Numbered from the stretch's first letter, positions 19,524 to 28,499 are shown. The stretch is DNA of 64,000 nucleotides from Mycobacterium sp. IS-1496 (GCF_001499995.1 NZ_LQIU01000015.1:22068-86067), one strand, 5' to 3'. The notes: generated by a model not told the origin, from the sequence alone. Made by a program: numbers and translations.

Positions 19524-20201
19524 ATGACCAACGGTGTGGTGAAGCTGGGTGCGACAGGGGCCCTGCTCTACGCGGCAAGACGGTACTTCCGCGATTGGGG
19601 CACCACCAAAGCGGAATCAGGTAGCCACTTACCCGGTGATCGACTCGTGCACCCGCCGGTGATTCAAGCCACCGAGGCGGTGTGGATCGACGCGCCCGCC
19701 GAGGCGACGTGGCCGTGGCTGGTCCAGATGGGTCAGAACCGGGGCGGCCTTTACAGTTACGAGAGAGCGGAGAACAGGCTGGGTCTGAAGTACCGCAACG
19801 CCGATGAGCTCCACGAGGAATGGCAGCACCTCGCGGAGGGGGACGCGGTGAGGCTGGTGCCACGGGGCTGGTTCGGGTTGGCCGACGGCGTCGAGATGCG
19901 GGTCGCCGAACTCGTCGAGGGGCAGACGATCGTTTTGTTCGCCGAACCGCCGGGGGTTCCGTGGACGGTGGTCTGGTCGTTCCACCTGATGCCTCGCGGA
20001 GAGGACCGCTGCAGACTGCTGATCAGGTCCCGTCTGGGACTACGTCACCCCGGCGAGGTGATGCTCGCTGAATTGTTCGGGCCGGCGAGGGCGTTGCTCA
20101 CCCGCGGCATGCTGATCGGCATCAAGCGTCGCGCCGAGAGCGACCGTCAGGCGGAGGCAGCCGCGGCCGCGGCGAGTGCGGAGGCTCACCGCGTCGGTTA
20201 G
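19524..20201 (+). CDS. SRPBCC-family protein, paralogue of 16611-17279
   Basis: 225 aa. The N-terminus has a short hydrophobic segment (VVKLGATGALLYAARRYF). The rest parallels the protein at 16611-17279: LPGDRLVHPPVIQATEAVWIDAP, TWPWLVQMGQNRGGLYSYERAENRLGL, HEEWQHLAEGDAV and WSFHLMPRGEDRCRLLIRSR. The C-terminus is an Ala/Glu-rich tail. Divergent from the Rv2030c-like operon. Its stop codon overlaps the convergent PPOX gene by 4 bp. No ligand or catalytic role can be assigned. Confidence 0.78.
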   Translation: MTNGVVKLGATGALLYAARRYFRDWGTTKAESGSHLPGDRLVHPPVIQATEAVWIDAPAEATWPWLVQMGQNRGGLYSYERAENRLGLKYRNADELHEEWQHLAEGDAVRLVPRGWFGLADGVEMRVAELVEGQTIVLFAEPPGVPWTVVWSFHLMPRGEDRCRLLIRSRLGLRHPGEVMLAELFGPARALLTRGMLIGIKRRAESDRQAEAAAAAASAEAHRVG

Positions 20202-20629
20202 CTCGCCGTCCCCGGTCCGAAGGCGAATCGCCGGCCGGTGACGGTCAGCGGCCGGATCCGGACGTAGTGCTGCTTCGCCGTCGACGTCCACGGAAGTAGC
20301 TGCCCGCGTTCGGCTTCGGCCAATTCGTCGTCATCGTGGAGGATCTTGGCCACCCCCTTGACCACGACGCTCCAGCCTTCGGCGACGTTGTGGTCGTCGG
20401 CCTCGAACAGCACATTGTGGTTGATCGCCGTACTCACCAGCTTGGTTCCTTCGGCCGTGCGGAACAGCACGGTGCGCCGCTGGACGACGAAATTGACCGG
20501 GAAGATCTCGGGCTGGCCGTCGACGCTCGTGACGAGTCGGCCGAGGGACACAGCCGACAAGAGGTTCCAGCATTCGCTCAGGGGGAGGACGGAGACCGGC
20601 GCGGTTCCGGACCTGGTTTCGTCGGACAT
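20198..20629 (-). CDS. PPOX-like (pyridoxamine 5'-phosphate oxidase family) flavin-binding protein
   Basis: 143 aa split-barrel protein. LSECWNLLSAVSLGRLVTSVDGQPEIFPVNFVV and VLFRTAEGTKLVSTAI are typical of the small FMN/F420-binding PPOX-like family; similar short proteins (Rv3129 type) occur in DosR regulons. Start set at ATG 20627-20629. An ATG at 20657-20659 is possible and would lie about 42 bp from the centre of the DosR-like box, fitting a leaderless transcript. A TTG at 20692 seems too close to that box. Substrate unknown. Confidence 0.78.
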   Translation of the reverse strand: MSDETRSGTAPVSVLPLSECWNLLSAVSLGRLVTSVDGQPEIFPVNFVVQRRTVLFRTAEGTKLVSTAINHNVLFEADDHNVAEGWSVVVKGVAKILHDDDELAEAERGQLLPWTSTAKQHYVRIRPLTVTGRRFAFGPGTAS

Positions 20630-20694
20630 GGCTGCGACGCTATCGCGGTCCGGAGTCATGGCACGAGTCTCGGTGAGGGGGTCCGCGGACAACA

Positions 20695-20708
20695 GGGTCG
20701 AAAGTCCC
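20695..20708. promoter_or_regulatory. DosR-box-like site
   Basis: GGGTCGAAAGTCCC, the mirror-image form of the site class, between the divergent PPOX gene (start 20629) and the DUF1918 gene (start 20817). The right arm GTCCC is intact. Confidence 0.55.
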
Positions 20709-20816
20709 TATCGGCGGAGGGCCGTCGGGACGTTCGACCCGTCCGCTGGTGTCCTCCTGCCCTTACCCGACGAGGGCGTGGCCGACGACAGTGATCGTCG
20801 GACGGAAGGGGATGTC

Positions 20817-21083
20817 ATGAAGGCCAAGGTGGGTGACTGGCTCGTTGTCAAGGGAACGGCGGTCGACCGCCCCGAACACCGGGGGTTGATCACCGAGGTG
20901 CATTCCGAGGACGGCTCACCGCCGTACGTGGTGCGCTGGCTGGAGACCGACCACGTGGCGACGGTGTTCCCGGGCCCGGATGCCGTGGTCCTCACCGCCG
21001 AAGAGCAACGCGCCGCCGACGAACGCGCACGCCACCGGTTCGGAGCCGTGCAGTCCGCCATCCTCCACGACAACGGAAAGTAA
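20817..21083 (+). CDS. DUF1918 small protein
   Basis: 88 aa. It begins MKAKVGDWLVVKGTAVDRPEH and has an SH3-like beta-barrel pattern (GDWLVVKG, RGLITEVHSEDGSPPYVVRWLETDHVATVFPGPDA). This is DUF1918, common in actinobacterial stress clusters and of unknown function. Start at ATG 20817 behind GGAAGGGG; longer readings in this frame overlap the opposite-strand PPOX gene and are not coding. The USP at 21110 follows after 26 bp, so they are probably cotranscribed. Confidence 0.85.
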   Translation: MKAKVGDWLVVKGTAVDRPEHRGLITEVHSEDGSPPYVVRWLETDHVATVFPGPDAVVLTAEEQRAADERARHRFGAVQSAILHDNGK

Positions 21084-21109
21084 TCGGCCTGCCGGGCGGA
21101 GGAGCGATC

Positions 21110-21838
21110 ATGAGCGACGAACGGCGATTCTCCTCGGTGCTGGTGGGTATCGACGGGTCCGGCGCGGCGATCGGCGCCGCGACGTGGGCGGTGGAGGAGG
21201 CCGTCAGCCGATCCGTCCCTTTGATTCTCATCTGCGTGATGAAGTCGATGCATCCGTCCGCCGACGAGTACCAACGCGAACTGCACCACGCCGATGCGTC
21301 GCTTCGCGCCGCGCGCGCTGCCGTCGAGGCGACCGGGCGTCCGGTCAAGGTGGACACGGAGATCGCCACCGGTCAACCCGCGGCGGTGCTCATCGCCCGC
21401 TCCCGGGACGCGGACCTCGTGTGCGTGGGATCGGTCGGCATCGACCGATATGGAAGGTCCATACTGGGTTCCACCGCAACGGATCTCGCCGAACAGGCGC
21501 ACTGTCCGGTGGCGGTGATCCGTTTCACCCAGACCGGTGACCCCGGCGACGTCCGCTGGATCGTCGCCGCGGCGACCGGCACACCCGACGACGAGGCGGT
21601 CATCGAAGGCGCGGTGCGCGAAGCGCGACTCCGCAAGCTTCCGGTGCTGCTCCTCGGCCGGTCGCCTCGGGGTGGCGTCGAGAGCGGCGAACTCGACCGC
21701 ATCGTCGCACAGTGGCGGAAGAGTTTCGGCGACGTCCACATCTACCCCGTCGCGGCCCCGGGGGACGTCGCTCACTTCGTCCGCGAGCACGACGAACCGA
21801 TCGACCTGGCGGTGATCGGCGCCGCCGACGCCGGGTGA
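21110..21838 (+). CDS. Universal stress protein, C-terminus cut by an in-frame TGA
   Basis: 242 aa as read to the TGA at 21836-21838. Residues 10-145 form a UspA domain ([58 protein letters not shown]), followed by a degenerate second domain. The frame stays open past the TGA for 25 more codons to a second TGA at 21914-21916, encoding LAAILGPHGHPVFPHGRSSV and then LVIRT. That tail aligns with the C-terminus of the paralogue at 27684-28499 (AVADIVGPHG... SVLVVR). The gene is therefore either newly truncated, read through (the TGA is followed by C, a leaky context), or contains a sequencing error. Confidence 0.8.
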   Translation: MSDERRFSSVLVGIDGSGAAIGAATWAVEEAVSRSVPLILICVMKSMHPSADEYQRELHHADASLRAARAAVEATGRPVKVDTEIATGQPAAVLIARSRDADLVCVGSVGIDRYGRSILGSTATDLAEQAHCPVAVIRFTQTGDPGDVRWIVAAATGTPDDEAVIEGAVREARLRKLPVLLLGRSPRGGVESGELDRIVAQWRKSFGDVHIYPVAAPGDVAHFVREHDEPIDLAVIGAADAG

Positions 21839-21985
21839 CTCGCGGCGATCCTTGGCCCACACGGACATCCGGTGTTCCCGCACGGGCGCTCGTCGGTCCT
21901 CGTGATCCGGACCTGATATGGAACGCCGGGGACTCACTGCGAAGTTGCGAACGGTGGCCGCCATCGTGCACTACGTGGGTAAGCG

Positions 21986-21999
21986 GTGACCAATGGCCC
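21986..21999. promoter_or_regulatory. DosR-box-like site upstream of the RafH-like gene
   Basis: GTGACCAATGGCCC differs from the window's GGGACCNNNGGCCC pattern at one arm position. It ends 36 bp before the GTG 22036 start (18 bp before the ATG at 22018), which favours the downstream start. Confidence 0.5.
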
Positions 22000-22035
22000 T
22001 TCTCGTGCGGGCGGGACATGCGTACGAAAGGTCAT

Positions 22036-22839
22036 GTGAGCGAAAACGACCGCGTGCAGGCGGAATTCGACGTCGACGTCACCACCGGTGGTGACATGCC
22101 GGGTGCGGTCGACTACGCCAGGGCCAAGATCGGCCGGCTGGGCCGTGTCGCCGACGGCCCGGTCCTCGCTGCCCGCGTGAGGTTGACCGAGCGGCCCGCC
22201 CCGACCGGGAAGCGGCCCGTCATCGCACAGGCCAACCTCGACGTGGCGGGCAGGCTGGTGCGCGCGCAGGTCGAGGGCGCCACCGCCCGTGAGGCGATCG
22301 ATCGGCTCGAGGATCGACTGCGCCGGCGGCTCGAGCGGGTGGCGCGCCACTGGGAAGCGCGGCGGGGCGCGATGCCCACCGGCCAGCCGCACGAATGGCG
22401 TCACCACTCCGAACCCGAGCGTCGCCCGGCCCACTTCCCGCGTCCGGCTCAGGACCGTGAAGTGGTGCGGCGCAAGGCGTTCACCCTCGACGCGTGCACC
22501 CTCGACGAGGCGGCGGAGGAGATGGAGCTCCTCGACCACGATTTTCACCTGTTCACCGAAAAAGCCACCGGGTACGCCGCTGTGCTGTCTCGAGGCGGGG
22601 AGGCCGGATACCGCCTGACGCTCGTCGCGCCCAGGTCCCGAGAGCACCTGGCGCCGTTCCGACTGCCCGTGGCGATCAGCGACCAGCAGGTGCCTTGCCT
22701 GACGACGGCACAAGCCGTCGAGCGCCTGAATCTGTCTGGGCTGCCGTTCCTGTTCTTCGTCGAAGCCGCCGAGGGACGTGCCTGCGTGCTGTATCACCGC
22801 TATGACGGCCATTACGGCTTGATCACGCCGGCGGGATAG
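22036..22839 (+). CDS. RafH-like hibernation-promoting factor (ribosome-associated factor under hypoxia)
   Basis: 267 aa from GTG 22036 (GAAAGG upstream); an ATG at 22018 gives 273 aa. The N-terminal ribosome-binding S30AE-like domain is VQAEFDVDVTTGGDMPGAVDYARAKIGRLGR...VRAQVEGATAREAIDRLEDRLRRRLERVARHWEARRG. The C-terminal part has the long-HPF dimerisation-type motif VVRRKAFTLDACTLDEAAEEMELLDHDFHLFTEKATGYAAVLSR, followed by a second similar segment (CLTTAQAVERLNLSGLPFLFFVEAAEGRACVLYHRYDGHYGLI). M. smegmatis RafH has this long form and is DosR-controlled. It should bind 70S ribosomes and stabilise them under hypoxia. Confidence 0.85.
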   Translation: MSENDRVQAEFDVDVTTGGDMPGAVDYARAKIGRLGRVADGPVLAARVRLTERPAPTGKRPVIAQANLDVAGRLVRAQVEGATAREAIDRLEDRLRRRLERVARHWEARRGAMPTGQPHEWRHHSEPERRPAHFPRPAQDREVVRRKAFTLDACTLDEAAEEMELLDHDFHLFTEKATGYAAVLSRGGEAGYRLTLVAPRSREHLAPFRLPVAISDQQVPCLTTAQAVERLNLSGLPFLFFVEAAEGRACVLYHRYDGHYGLITPAG

Positions 22840-22851
22840 GGGGCGGTGACT

Positions 22852-23862
22852 GTGCGGACCATGCATGCCTGGCGGGTGCGCGTTCCGGGGCCGATGGCCA
22901 CGCGCCCGCTCGAGTGGTGCACCACCGAGGTGCCCGAACCCGGTAGCGGTGAGCTCCTGATCGCCGTGCGGGCATGCGGGGTGTGCCGAACCGACCTGCA
23001 CATCGCGGAGGGCGATCTGTCCGTCCACCGTCACCACGTGACGCCCGGACACGAGGTCGTAGGAGAGGTCGTCGAACTCGGACCCGACACCGATCCGGAG
23101 TCCGCGGTCGGCGACCGGGTGGGCGTGGCGTGGCTCAGGCACACCTGCGGACAGTGCCGCTACTGTCTGCGCGGGCAGGAGAACCTGTGCCGGCACTCGC
23201 GCTACACCGGGTGGGACGCCGACGGTGGTTATGCCGAATTCACCACGGCACCCGCGGCTTTCGTGCACCGACTGCCGTCCGGCTACACCGACACCGAGCT
23301 GGCCCCGCTGTTGTGTGCGGGGATCATCGGATACCGGTCGCTGCTGCGGGCGGACCTGCCACCCGGCGGTCGGTTGGGCATCTACGGATTCGGCGGCAGC
23401 GCCCACATCACCGCGCAGGTGGCGTTGGCGCAGGGCGCCGAGGTCCACGTGATGACCCGAGGAGAGCGCGCACAGGACCTGGCGCGGGGGCTGGGCGCAG
23501 CGTCGGTGCAGGGCGCCGCCGACCCGCCCCCGGTGAAACTGGATGCCGCGATCCTCTTCGCCCCGGTGGGCGATCTGGTGTTACCCGCGCTCGAGGGTCT
23601 GGACCGCGGGGGGACGCTCGCCATCGCGGGCATCCACCTCAGCGACATCCCGTCACTGGACTATCAACGCCACCTGTTCGAGGAACGCCAGGTGCGGTCG
23701 GTGACCGCGAACACCCGTGCAGACGCGCGGGCGTTCCTCGAGTTCGCCGGCCGCCACCACATCGAGGTGACGAGCCCGGAGTACCCGATGGACCGTGCGG
23801 ACGCCGCGCTCGACGATCTGTGCGCCGGCCGCATCGCCGGCGCTGCCGTCCTGCTCGGGTGA
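22852..23862 (+). CDS. Zinc-binding alcohol dehydrogenase (AdhA-like)
   Basis: About 336 aa medium-chain dehydrogenase. Catalytic-zinc residues are in [15 protein letters not shown] and [12 protein letters not shown]; structural-zinc cysteines are in [15 protein letters not shown]. The cofactor motif is [17 protein letters not shown]. The [20 protein letters not shown] segment is typical of Rv1862 (AdhA)-like enzymes. GTG 22852 has the best spacing from AGGGGG; GTG 22846 and ATG 22861 are alternatives. It starts only 12 bp after the RafH-like stop, so they share a transcript. Physiological substrate unknown; aldehyde reduction during fermentation is one possibility. Confidence 0.87.
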   Translation: MRTMHAWRVRVPGPMATRPLEWCTTEVPEPGSGELLIAVRACGVCRTDLHIAEGDLSVHRHHVTPGHEVVGEVVELGPDTDPESAVGDRVGVAWLRHTCGQCRYCLRGQENLCRHSRYTGWDADGGYAEFTTAPAAFVHRLPSGYTDTELAPLLCAGIIGYRSLLRADLPPGGRLGIYGFGGSAHITAQVALAQGAEVHVMTRGERAQDLARGLGAASVQGAADPPPVKLDAAILFAPVGDLVLPALEGLDRGGTLAIAGIHLSDIPSLDYQRHLFEERQVRSVTANTRADARAFLEFAGRHHIEVTSPEYPMDRADAALDDLCAGRIAGAAVLLG

Positions 23863-23899
23863 GCGGGACACCAGGTGGGGCAATCGGCATCACCGGTTC

Positions 23900-23913
23900 G
23901 GGACCAACGACCC
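23900..23913. promoter_or_regulatory. DosR-box-like site
   Basis: GGGACCAACGACCC, 69 bp upstream of the zinc-ribbon membrane protein start (23982) and just after the end of the dehydrogenase gene. One of the best matches in the window. Confidence 0.62.
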
Positions 23914-23981
23914 TGGCCTTAGCGGCGCGGGTTTCCTACCGTCGCAAGCAGGAGCAACCCGCCCGACAGGGAGAAGCGTCA

Positions 23982-24632
23982 ATGACCCTGCCCCCGCCCG
24001 GCGCCGACGACTCGGCCGCCTGCCCCGAGGATCACCGCGATGTGACCGGCTTCTGCCCGACGTGCGGCGCACCCCTGGATGCGCTGTCCGAGCCGGTGGG
24101 CCGCCGCCAGCGGTGGCACTCGGTCACCCGCCGGGGCGCGGTGGCCACGATCGTCGCCGCCGTCGTCGGCGTGGTGGCTCTGCTCGCCGTCGTCGACGCC
24201 GCCCGGACACACGATGTCGTCGTCGCGTCCGAACAGGCAGCCGTCCGCGAGTGGTGGTCGACGGCGCAGTCGGCGGTCACGGACCTGCAGGAATCGCTCT
24301 ACGACGCCGAGAGCTCGCTGCGCCGGATGAACGCCTCCGGGCTCGCGTCCGCCTGTCAGCGGATGCACGACTCCGCCGCCGTGGGCGTTCCGGCTCAACT
24401 GCCCTCTCCTGACCGTGATCTGACCGCGGAACTGGACGCCGCGACGGAGGACGCGCACTCGGCTGCCCACATGTGTCTGGCCGTGGTCGCGAACTCACCG
24501 CACAACTACGAAGGTGAGTTCACGGCGAATCTCGATCAGGCCGAGAAGCAGATGAGGGCCGCGATGGCGCTCGTCAACCGCATCCTGACCGGGCAGGCGC
24601 CGGCGTTCGCGCGGCTCATCGCGGCCGGGTGA
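23982..24632 (+). CDS. Zinc-ribbon-like single-pass membrane protein, unknown function
   Basis: 216 aa, not assigned to a named family. The N-terminus has a zinc-ribbon-like set, Cys14, His18, Cys25, Cys28 ([15 protein letters not shown]). One transmembrane helix follows at about 50-70 ([20 protein letters not shown]). The remaining 145 residues would be extracytoplasmic and mostly helical, with single cysteines at about 125 and 168. ATG 23982 is preceded by GGGAGAAG; longer readings upstream are shadows of the dehydrogenase. It has its own DosR-box-like site and overlaps the convergent USP gene by 17 bp. Confidence 0.7.
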   Translation: MTLPPPGADDSAACPEDHRDVTGFCPTCGAPLDALSEPVGRRQRWHSVTRRGAVATIVAAVVGVVALLAVVDAARTHDVVVASEQAAVREWWSTAQSAVTDLQESLYDAESSLRRMNASGLASACQRMHDSAAVGVPAQLPSPDRDLTAELDAATEDAHSAAHMCLAVVANSPHNYEGEFTANLDQAEKQMRAAMALVNRILTGQAPAFARLIAAG

Positions 24633-25494
24633 TGATGACGGGAACCCGGACCGCCTGCGCCACCGCGGTACTCACCGACCCCAACAGCGCGCCGGCCACC
24701 GCGCCGTGACCGCGGCTGCCGACGATGAGAAGTTGCGCGGACTCGGCCTGCTCGACCAGTCGGCGCGCGGGCTGGTCCAGTACGGTCACGCGGTGCACGG
24801 CCACCTCTGGATGGCGTCGCTGCCAGGGCGCCAGCTGTGCGCCCAACTCCCGATCGACTGCGGGGCACAACTTCTCCCAGTCGGCGCTTGGCAACTCGAA
24901 CGCGCCCGGCGACCACCAGGCACGCACGACGACCAACTCCACACCGCGCCGGCCGGCCTCCTCGAAGGCCAGTTCGGTGGCCGACTCGCAGCCCGTGGAT
25001 CCGTCGTGGCCCAACACGATCGGGGCCCGGGAGTCGAGTGGGATCGGCGCCTCCGCATGGATCACCGCAACCGGGCAGTGCGCGCGGTGCACCAGTGCCG
25101 TGCTGACCGACCCCAACACCGTTCGCGCAAGCGCCCCGCGACCGCGACTGCCCACCACCACCAGCTCGGCCTTGCGCGACAGATCCACCAGTTCCACGGC
25201 GGGCGCGGCGACGAAGAACTCCGTGGACACCGGCACCGCGCCACGGGTGACGCCGTCGGCGATCTGCGCGGCGACCTCGAGAACCTGCCGCCCCATCTCG
25301 CGCTGCCAGTCGAGGATCCCGACGGGTGCCGGGATGGCCGACCACTCCGCCATGCTCGCGGGCGCGGCATGGACCAGGGTCAGGCGCGACCTGCGCGACA
25401 GCGCCTCGCCCGCAGCCCACCGGACGGCGTGGTCCGAAGTCGGTGAACCGTCGACGCCGACAACGATGTCCGGTTCTGGCGCGCTGTCGGTCAT
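24616..25494 (-). CDS. Universal stress protein, tandem-domain
   Basis: 292 aa with two UspA domains: [22 protein letters not shown]...[34 protein letters not shown], and [22 protein letters not shown]...[37 protein letters not shown]. Both keep the G-x2-G-x9-GS ATP-binding pattern. Same class as Rv2623. Start at ATG 25492-25494; a GTG lies immediately upstream. Two DosR-box-like sites lie 60-95 bp upstream. Convergent with, and overlapping, the zinc-ribbon gene. Confidence 0.9.
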   Translation of the reverse strand: MTDSAPEPDIVVGVDGSPTSDHAVRWAAGEALSRRSRLTLVHAAPASMAEWSAIPAPVGILDWQREMGRQVLEVAAQIADGVTRGAVPVSTEFFVAAPAVELVDLSRKAELVVVGSRGRGALARTVLGSVSTALVHRAHCPVAVIHAEAPIPLDSRAPIVLGHDGSTGCESATELAFEEAGRRGVELVVVRAWWSPGAFELPSADWEKLCPAVDRELGAQLAPWQRRHPEVAVHRVTVLDQPARRLVEQAESAQLLIVGSRGHGAVAGALLGSVSTAVAQAVRVPVIITRPR

Positions 25495-25554
25495 CACTGA
25501 TCCTCTCGGTCCGACGGGCCGCCGTCCGGGGCACCCCATGAGCAACGCTAGGTA

Positions 25555-25568
25555 GGGACGGCGAACGC
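25555..25568. promoter_or_regulatory. DosR-box-like site (weak)
   Basis: GGGACGGCGAACGC, left arm intact. It is spaced 19 bp centre to centre from the stronger box at 25574; paired boxes about two helical turns apart are common in DosR promoters. Confidence 0.4.
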
Positions 25569-25573
25569 AGATA

Positions 25574-25587
25574 GGGACCTTCGGCCC
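25574..25587. promoter_or_regulatory. DosR-box-like site
   Basis: GGGACCTTCGGCCC, 79 bp upstream of the USP start at 25494 and immediately after the MgtE stop. Strong match to the window's pattern. Confidence 0.65.
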
Positions 25588-25597
25588 GAACTGCCGA

Positions 25598-26596
25598 TCA
25601 GGTCATCAGGATGCTGACCGCGCCGAAGTAGATCATGATCGTCAGCAGATCCTGCACGACGGTGGACAGCGGCCCGGCACCGAACGCCGGGTCCATCCCG
25701 AGCCGGTGCAGCAGCCATGGCAGGAACAACGCCACCAGTGTCGCGATCGCGCTGGCGCCGAGAATCGCGATGGACACGGCCGACGCCAGCGTCACGCTTC
25801 CCGTCATCACCGCGACCACCGGCCACATGAGCGCACCGAGCAACACCCCCACCGACACTCCGGTCAGCGTCTCGCGACCGGTGATGCGCCGGATGCCGAC
25901 ACCCACCGACAGCCCACGGATCGCCAGGGTCTCGGTCTGGGTGCCGACCGCGTCGGCGAGGTAGACGATGCCGGGGATGAAGTAGGCGACAGCGAGATTC
26001 GCGTCGAGCTGGCCTTCGAACGCCGTCATCAGCACCGCGGACAGCATGGCCCCGAGAAGACCGAGGATCAGCCACGGCAGCCGGTGCCACAGCCGCCGCC
26101 TGACCGCTTCGACGCTCGATGACCGCGCCGTCGCCGCACCGCGCAGGAAGCCGCCGAGCCGCGCCATGTCCTCGTCGTGTTCGGCCAGCAGAACGGTCAG
26201 CAGGCGCTGCGGCGAGATCAGTCCGCGGAAGCGGCCGGCCTCGTCGACCACGGCCAGTCCCGGTTCCGCGCGCTGCACGGCCTCCCATGCCGCATGCTCC
26301 TGATCGGTGTCGGGCGCGACCACCGGCGGCTCCGGGTCCATCACGTCGCGCAGCAGTGCGCCGTCCGCGGCGCCGAACATGCGCTCGATGGTCACGATGC
26401 CCGCCAGGCGGTCCCCGTCCATCACCGCGACGGCGACGGCGCTGTCGAAGTGCCTGCCGCGCATGGCGCTCAGCGTCTCGCCGACCGGGGCTTCGGGCGC
26501 GGCCACGGGAATCCGCAGCGAGGCATGGTGTAGCGCGCGGTCAGGCGGGCCCAGGAATTCCGTTCCGTTCGCGACAACTTGCTTCGTCGGTGCCAT
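25598..26596 (-). CDS. MgtE-family magnesium/divalent-cation transporter, short form
   Basis: 332 aa. A CBS-domain pair spans about 28-140 ([67 protein letters not shown]). A five-helix MgtE pore domain follows ([99 protein letters not shown]). The N-terminal helical domain of full-length MgtE (about 450 aa) is missing. It begins 7 bp after the USP stop and is cotranscribed with it. Confidence 0.85.
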   Translation of the reverse strand: MAPTKQVVANGTEFLGPPDRALHHASLRIPVAAPEAPVGETLSAMRGRHFDSAVAVAVMDGDRLAGIVTIERMFGAADGALLRDVMDPEPPVVAPDTDQEHAAWEAVQRAEPGLAVVDEAGRFRGLISPQRLLTVLLAEHDEDMARLGGFLRGAATARSSSVEAVRRRLWHRLPWLILGLLGAMLSAVLMTAFEGQLDANLAVAYFIPGIVYLADAVGTQTETLAIRGLSVGVGIRRITGRETLTGVSVGVLLGALMWPVVAVMTGSVTLASAVSIAILGASAIATLVALFLPWLLHRLGMDPAFGAGPLSTVVQDLLTIMIYFGAVSILMT

Positions 26597-26603
26597 GCCG
26601 TCG

Positions 26604-27497
26604 TCAGGACTTGCGTGCCACGATGACCGGTACGGAGGCAGCCTGGGCGACCGCGGAACTGACCGATCCCAGGAGCATCCCCGCGAACCCGCCGCGGCCG
26701 TGGCTGCCGACCACCACAAGCTGAGCGTTCTCGGACTGCTCCAGTAACTGTCGAACAGCTCTGTCGCGCACCACGACCCGACGCACCGTCACATCCGGAT
26801 AGCGTTCCTGCCAACCCGCCAGCCGTTCGGCCAGCACCTCGTCGGCCTGCGGTTTGAAGGTCATCCACTCCTCGTTGGGGAACGCATAGATCGTCGGATC
26901 GCTCCACGCGTGGACGGCGACGAGATCGACATGTCTGCGCGATGCCTGGTCGAAGGCGATGGCCGTGGCCAGTTCGGATGCCCGTGATCCGTCGATGCCG
27001 ACGACCACGGGTGCGCGCTCCCGATCGGGGGCCGAGGCCTCATCCTCGTGGATCACCGCGACCGGGCAGTGCGCGTGGTGCAGAAGACCCCGGCTCACCG
27101 AGCCCAGCAGCCGTCGTCCGATCGCGCCGAGGCCGCGGCTGCCCACCACCACCATCTCGGCGTCCTTGGACAGGTCGACCAGCGTCGACACGGTGTTGCC
27201 CGAAACGCTGCGCTGGCGCAGGGTGAGCTGGCCGGTGCCGATACCCGTGACCGCGGCCTCGGCCGCCTTCACCGCTTCGGCCTGGTTCTCACGATTCTGG
27301 TGTTCGACAGTGCGCCAGAACTCCTCCGTCGGTGGAACGTCCAGCCACATCCGCATTTCGAGATCGGGCAGCACGTGGACGAGTGTCAACGGCACATCCC
27401 GGCCGACGGCTTCCCGTGCTGCCCAGGTCACGGCTCGCAGGGCCTGTGGCGACCCGTCGACCCCCACCAGAATTCCCTGACCGGCTGATGTGGTCAT
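26604..27497 (-). CDS. Universal stress protein, Rv2623-like
   Basis: 297 aa, the same length as Rv2623 (TB31.7) and especially similar in the second half: [101 protein letters not shown]. Both domains keep the G-x2-G-x9-G(S/T) ATP pattern. Rv2623 binds ATP and regulates growth in hypoxia and infection, and is DosR-induced. First gene of a USP-MgtE operon. Divergent from the USP at 27684 across a 186 bp gap with several box-like sites. Confidence 0.92.
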   Translation of the reverse strand: MTTSAGQGILVGVDGSPQALRAVTWAAREAVGRDVPLTLVHVLPDLEMRMWLDVPPTEEFWRTVEHQNRENQAEAVKAAEAAVTGIGTGQLTLRQRSVSGNTVSTLVDLSKDAEMVVVGSRGLGAIGRRLLGSVSRGLLHHAHCPVAVIHEDEASAPDRERAPVVVGIDGSRASELATAIAFDQASRRHVDLVAVHAWSDPTIYAFPNEEWMTFKPQADEVLAERLAGWQERYPDVTVRRVVVRDRAVRQLLEQSENAQLVVVGSHGRGGFAGMLLGSVSSAVAQAASVPVIVARKS

Positions 27498-27535
27498 CTC
27501 GCCTCCCCGCTGATCCGTGATCTATGCCGACGTTA

Positions 27536-27549
27536 GGACGTCGGTGGCC
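27536..27549. promoter_or_regulatory. Possible DosR-box-like site for the minus-strand USP
   Basis: On the minus strand it reads GGCCACCGACGTCC, a partial match lying 39 bp upstream of the USP start at 27497. Weak; listed because no better site serves this gene. Confidence 0.3.
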
Positions 27550-27590
27550 GGATGCGCAGAGGCGTTGGTCACCACGTCCGCACGCGGGGG

Positions 27591-27604
27591 AGGACCAAAG
27601 ACCC
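27591..27604. promoter_or_regulatory. DosR-box-like site
   Basis: AGGACCAAAGACCC, paired with the site at 27613 (22 bp centre to centre, about two helical turns). Both precede the USP start at 27684. Confidence 0.58.
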
Positions 27605-27612
27605 GAGCCGGC

Positions 27613-27626
27613 GGGCCGAACGACTC
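27613..27626. promoter_or_regulatory. DosR-box-like site
   Basis: GGGCCGAACGACTC, 58 bp upstream of the USP start at 27684. Second of a pair with 27591. Confidence 0.5.
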
Positions 27627-27683
27627 CGTCGGCGGTGCCGTCCGTCCCATACCCTCGTACCGCGCTGCAGATTGGGAGTTCCG

Positions 27684-28499
27684 ATGGATACGACACATCC
27701 GATTCGGCCGGTCGTCGTGGGAGTGGACGGCTCACAGGCCGCGCTCGATGCCGTGAGGTGGGCGGTCGACGAAGCCGCCGCGCGTTCCGCGCCGCTGCGC
27801 CTGGTGCACGCCACGGGTGTGACGCGACAACCGGGTCAGTCCGACGACGAATTCCGGCTGGAACGCGAATACGCCGAGACGGTGCTCCGGGCGGCATCGA
27901 CCGCGGCGAAGTCCTCAGGCCGGGACGTCGACGTCGAAACGGACATCCTCTGGGGCGCTCCGGAGGGCGAACTCCTCGCCGAGTCCCTTCGCGCGCAGAT
28001 GATCTGCGTCGGATCGGTGGGCATCGGTGCGGTCGCCAACGTCGTCCTGGGTTCGACCGCCGTCACGGTCTCGACCCAGGCGCTCTGTTGTGTCGCGGTG
28101 CTGCGGGGAGGCGCCACTCCCGCGGGCGACGGCTGGCTGGCGGTCGCCACCGATGCCACGCCGGAAAGCGAGTGCGTCGTCACGGGCGCGTTGGACGAGG
28201 CCCGGTTACGCGGGTCCTCCGTGGTGATCGTCGGAGTTCGCCGGTGGGAGTCGCACGAACCCAGCCGCGACGAGTTGGACCGCCACACAACGGAATCGAC
28301 GCGGCACTACCCGGATGTGCACACGGACGTGGTGCCGACCAGGGACACCATCGTGCGGTACCTGGCCCACCAGCGGGAGCGCGACATCGACATGGTGGTC
28401 ATCGGTGCTGCCGACGCGGAAGCGGTGGCCGACATCGTCGGTCCGCACGGCGCACTGTTCGACGGCGGCAGGCGGCACTCAGTGCTCGTGGTCCGCTGA
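27684..28499 (+). CDS. Universal stress protein, paralogue of 21110
   Basis: 271 aa. The N-terminal UspA domain is VVVGVDGSQAALDAVRWAVDEAAARSAPLRLVHA, ICVGSVGIGAVANVVLGSTAVTVSTQALCCVAVLRG. A diverged second domain ends VIGAADAEAVADIVGPHG and SVLVVR. It is the intact counterpart of the stop-interrupted protein at 21110. Start at ATG 27684 behind GGGAG; the longer reading crosses the DosR-like boxes. Its stop overlaps the GNAT start (TGATG), so the two are translationally coupled. Confidence 0.88.
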   Translation: MDTTHPIRPVVVGVDGSQAALDAVRWAVDEAAARSAPLRLVHATGVTRQPGQSDDEFRLEREYAETVLRAASTAAKSSGRDVDVETDILWGAPEGELLAESLRAQMICVGSVGIGAVANVVLGSTAVTVSTQALCCVAVLRGGATPAGDGWLAVATDATPESECVVTGALDEARLRGSSVVIVGVRRWESHEPSRDELDRHTTESTRHYPDVHTDVVPTRDTIVRYLAHQRERDIDMVVIGAADAEAVADIVGPHGALFDGGRRHSVLVVR

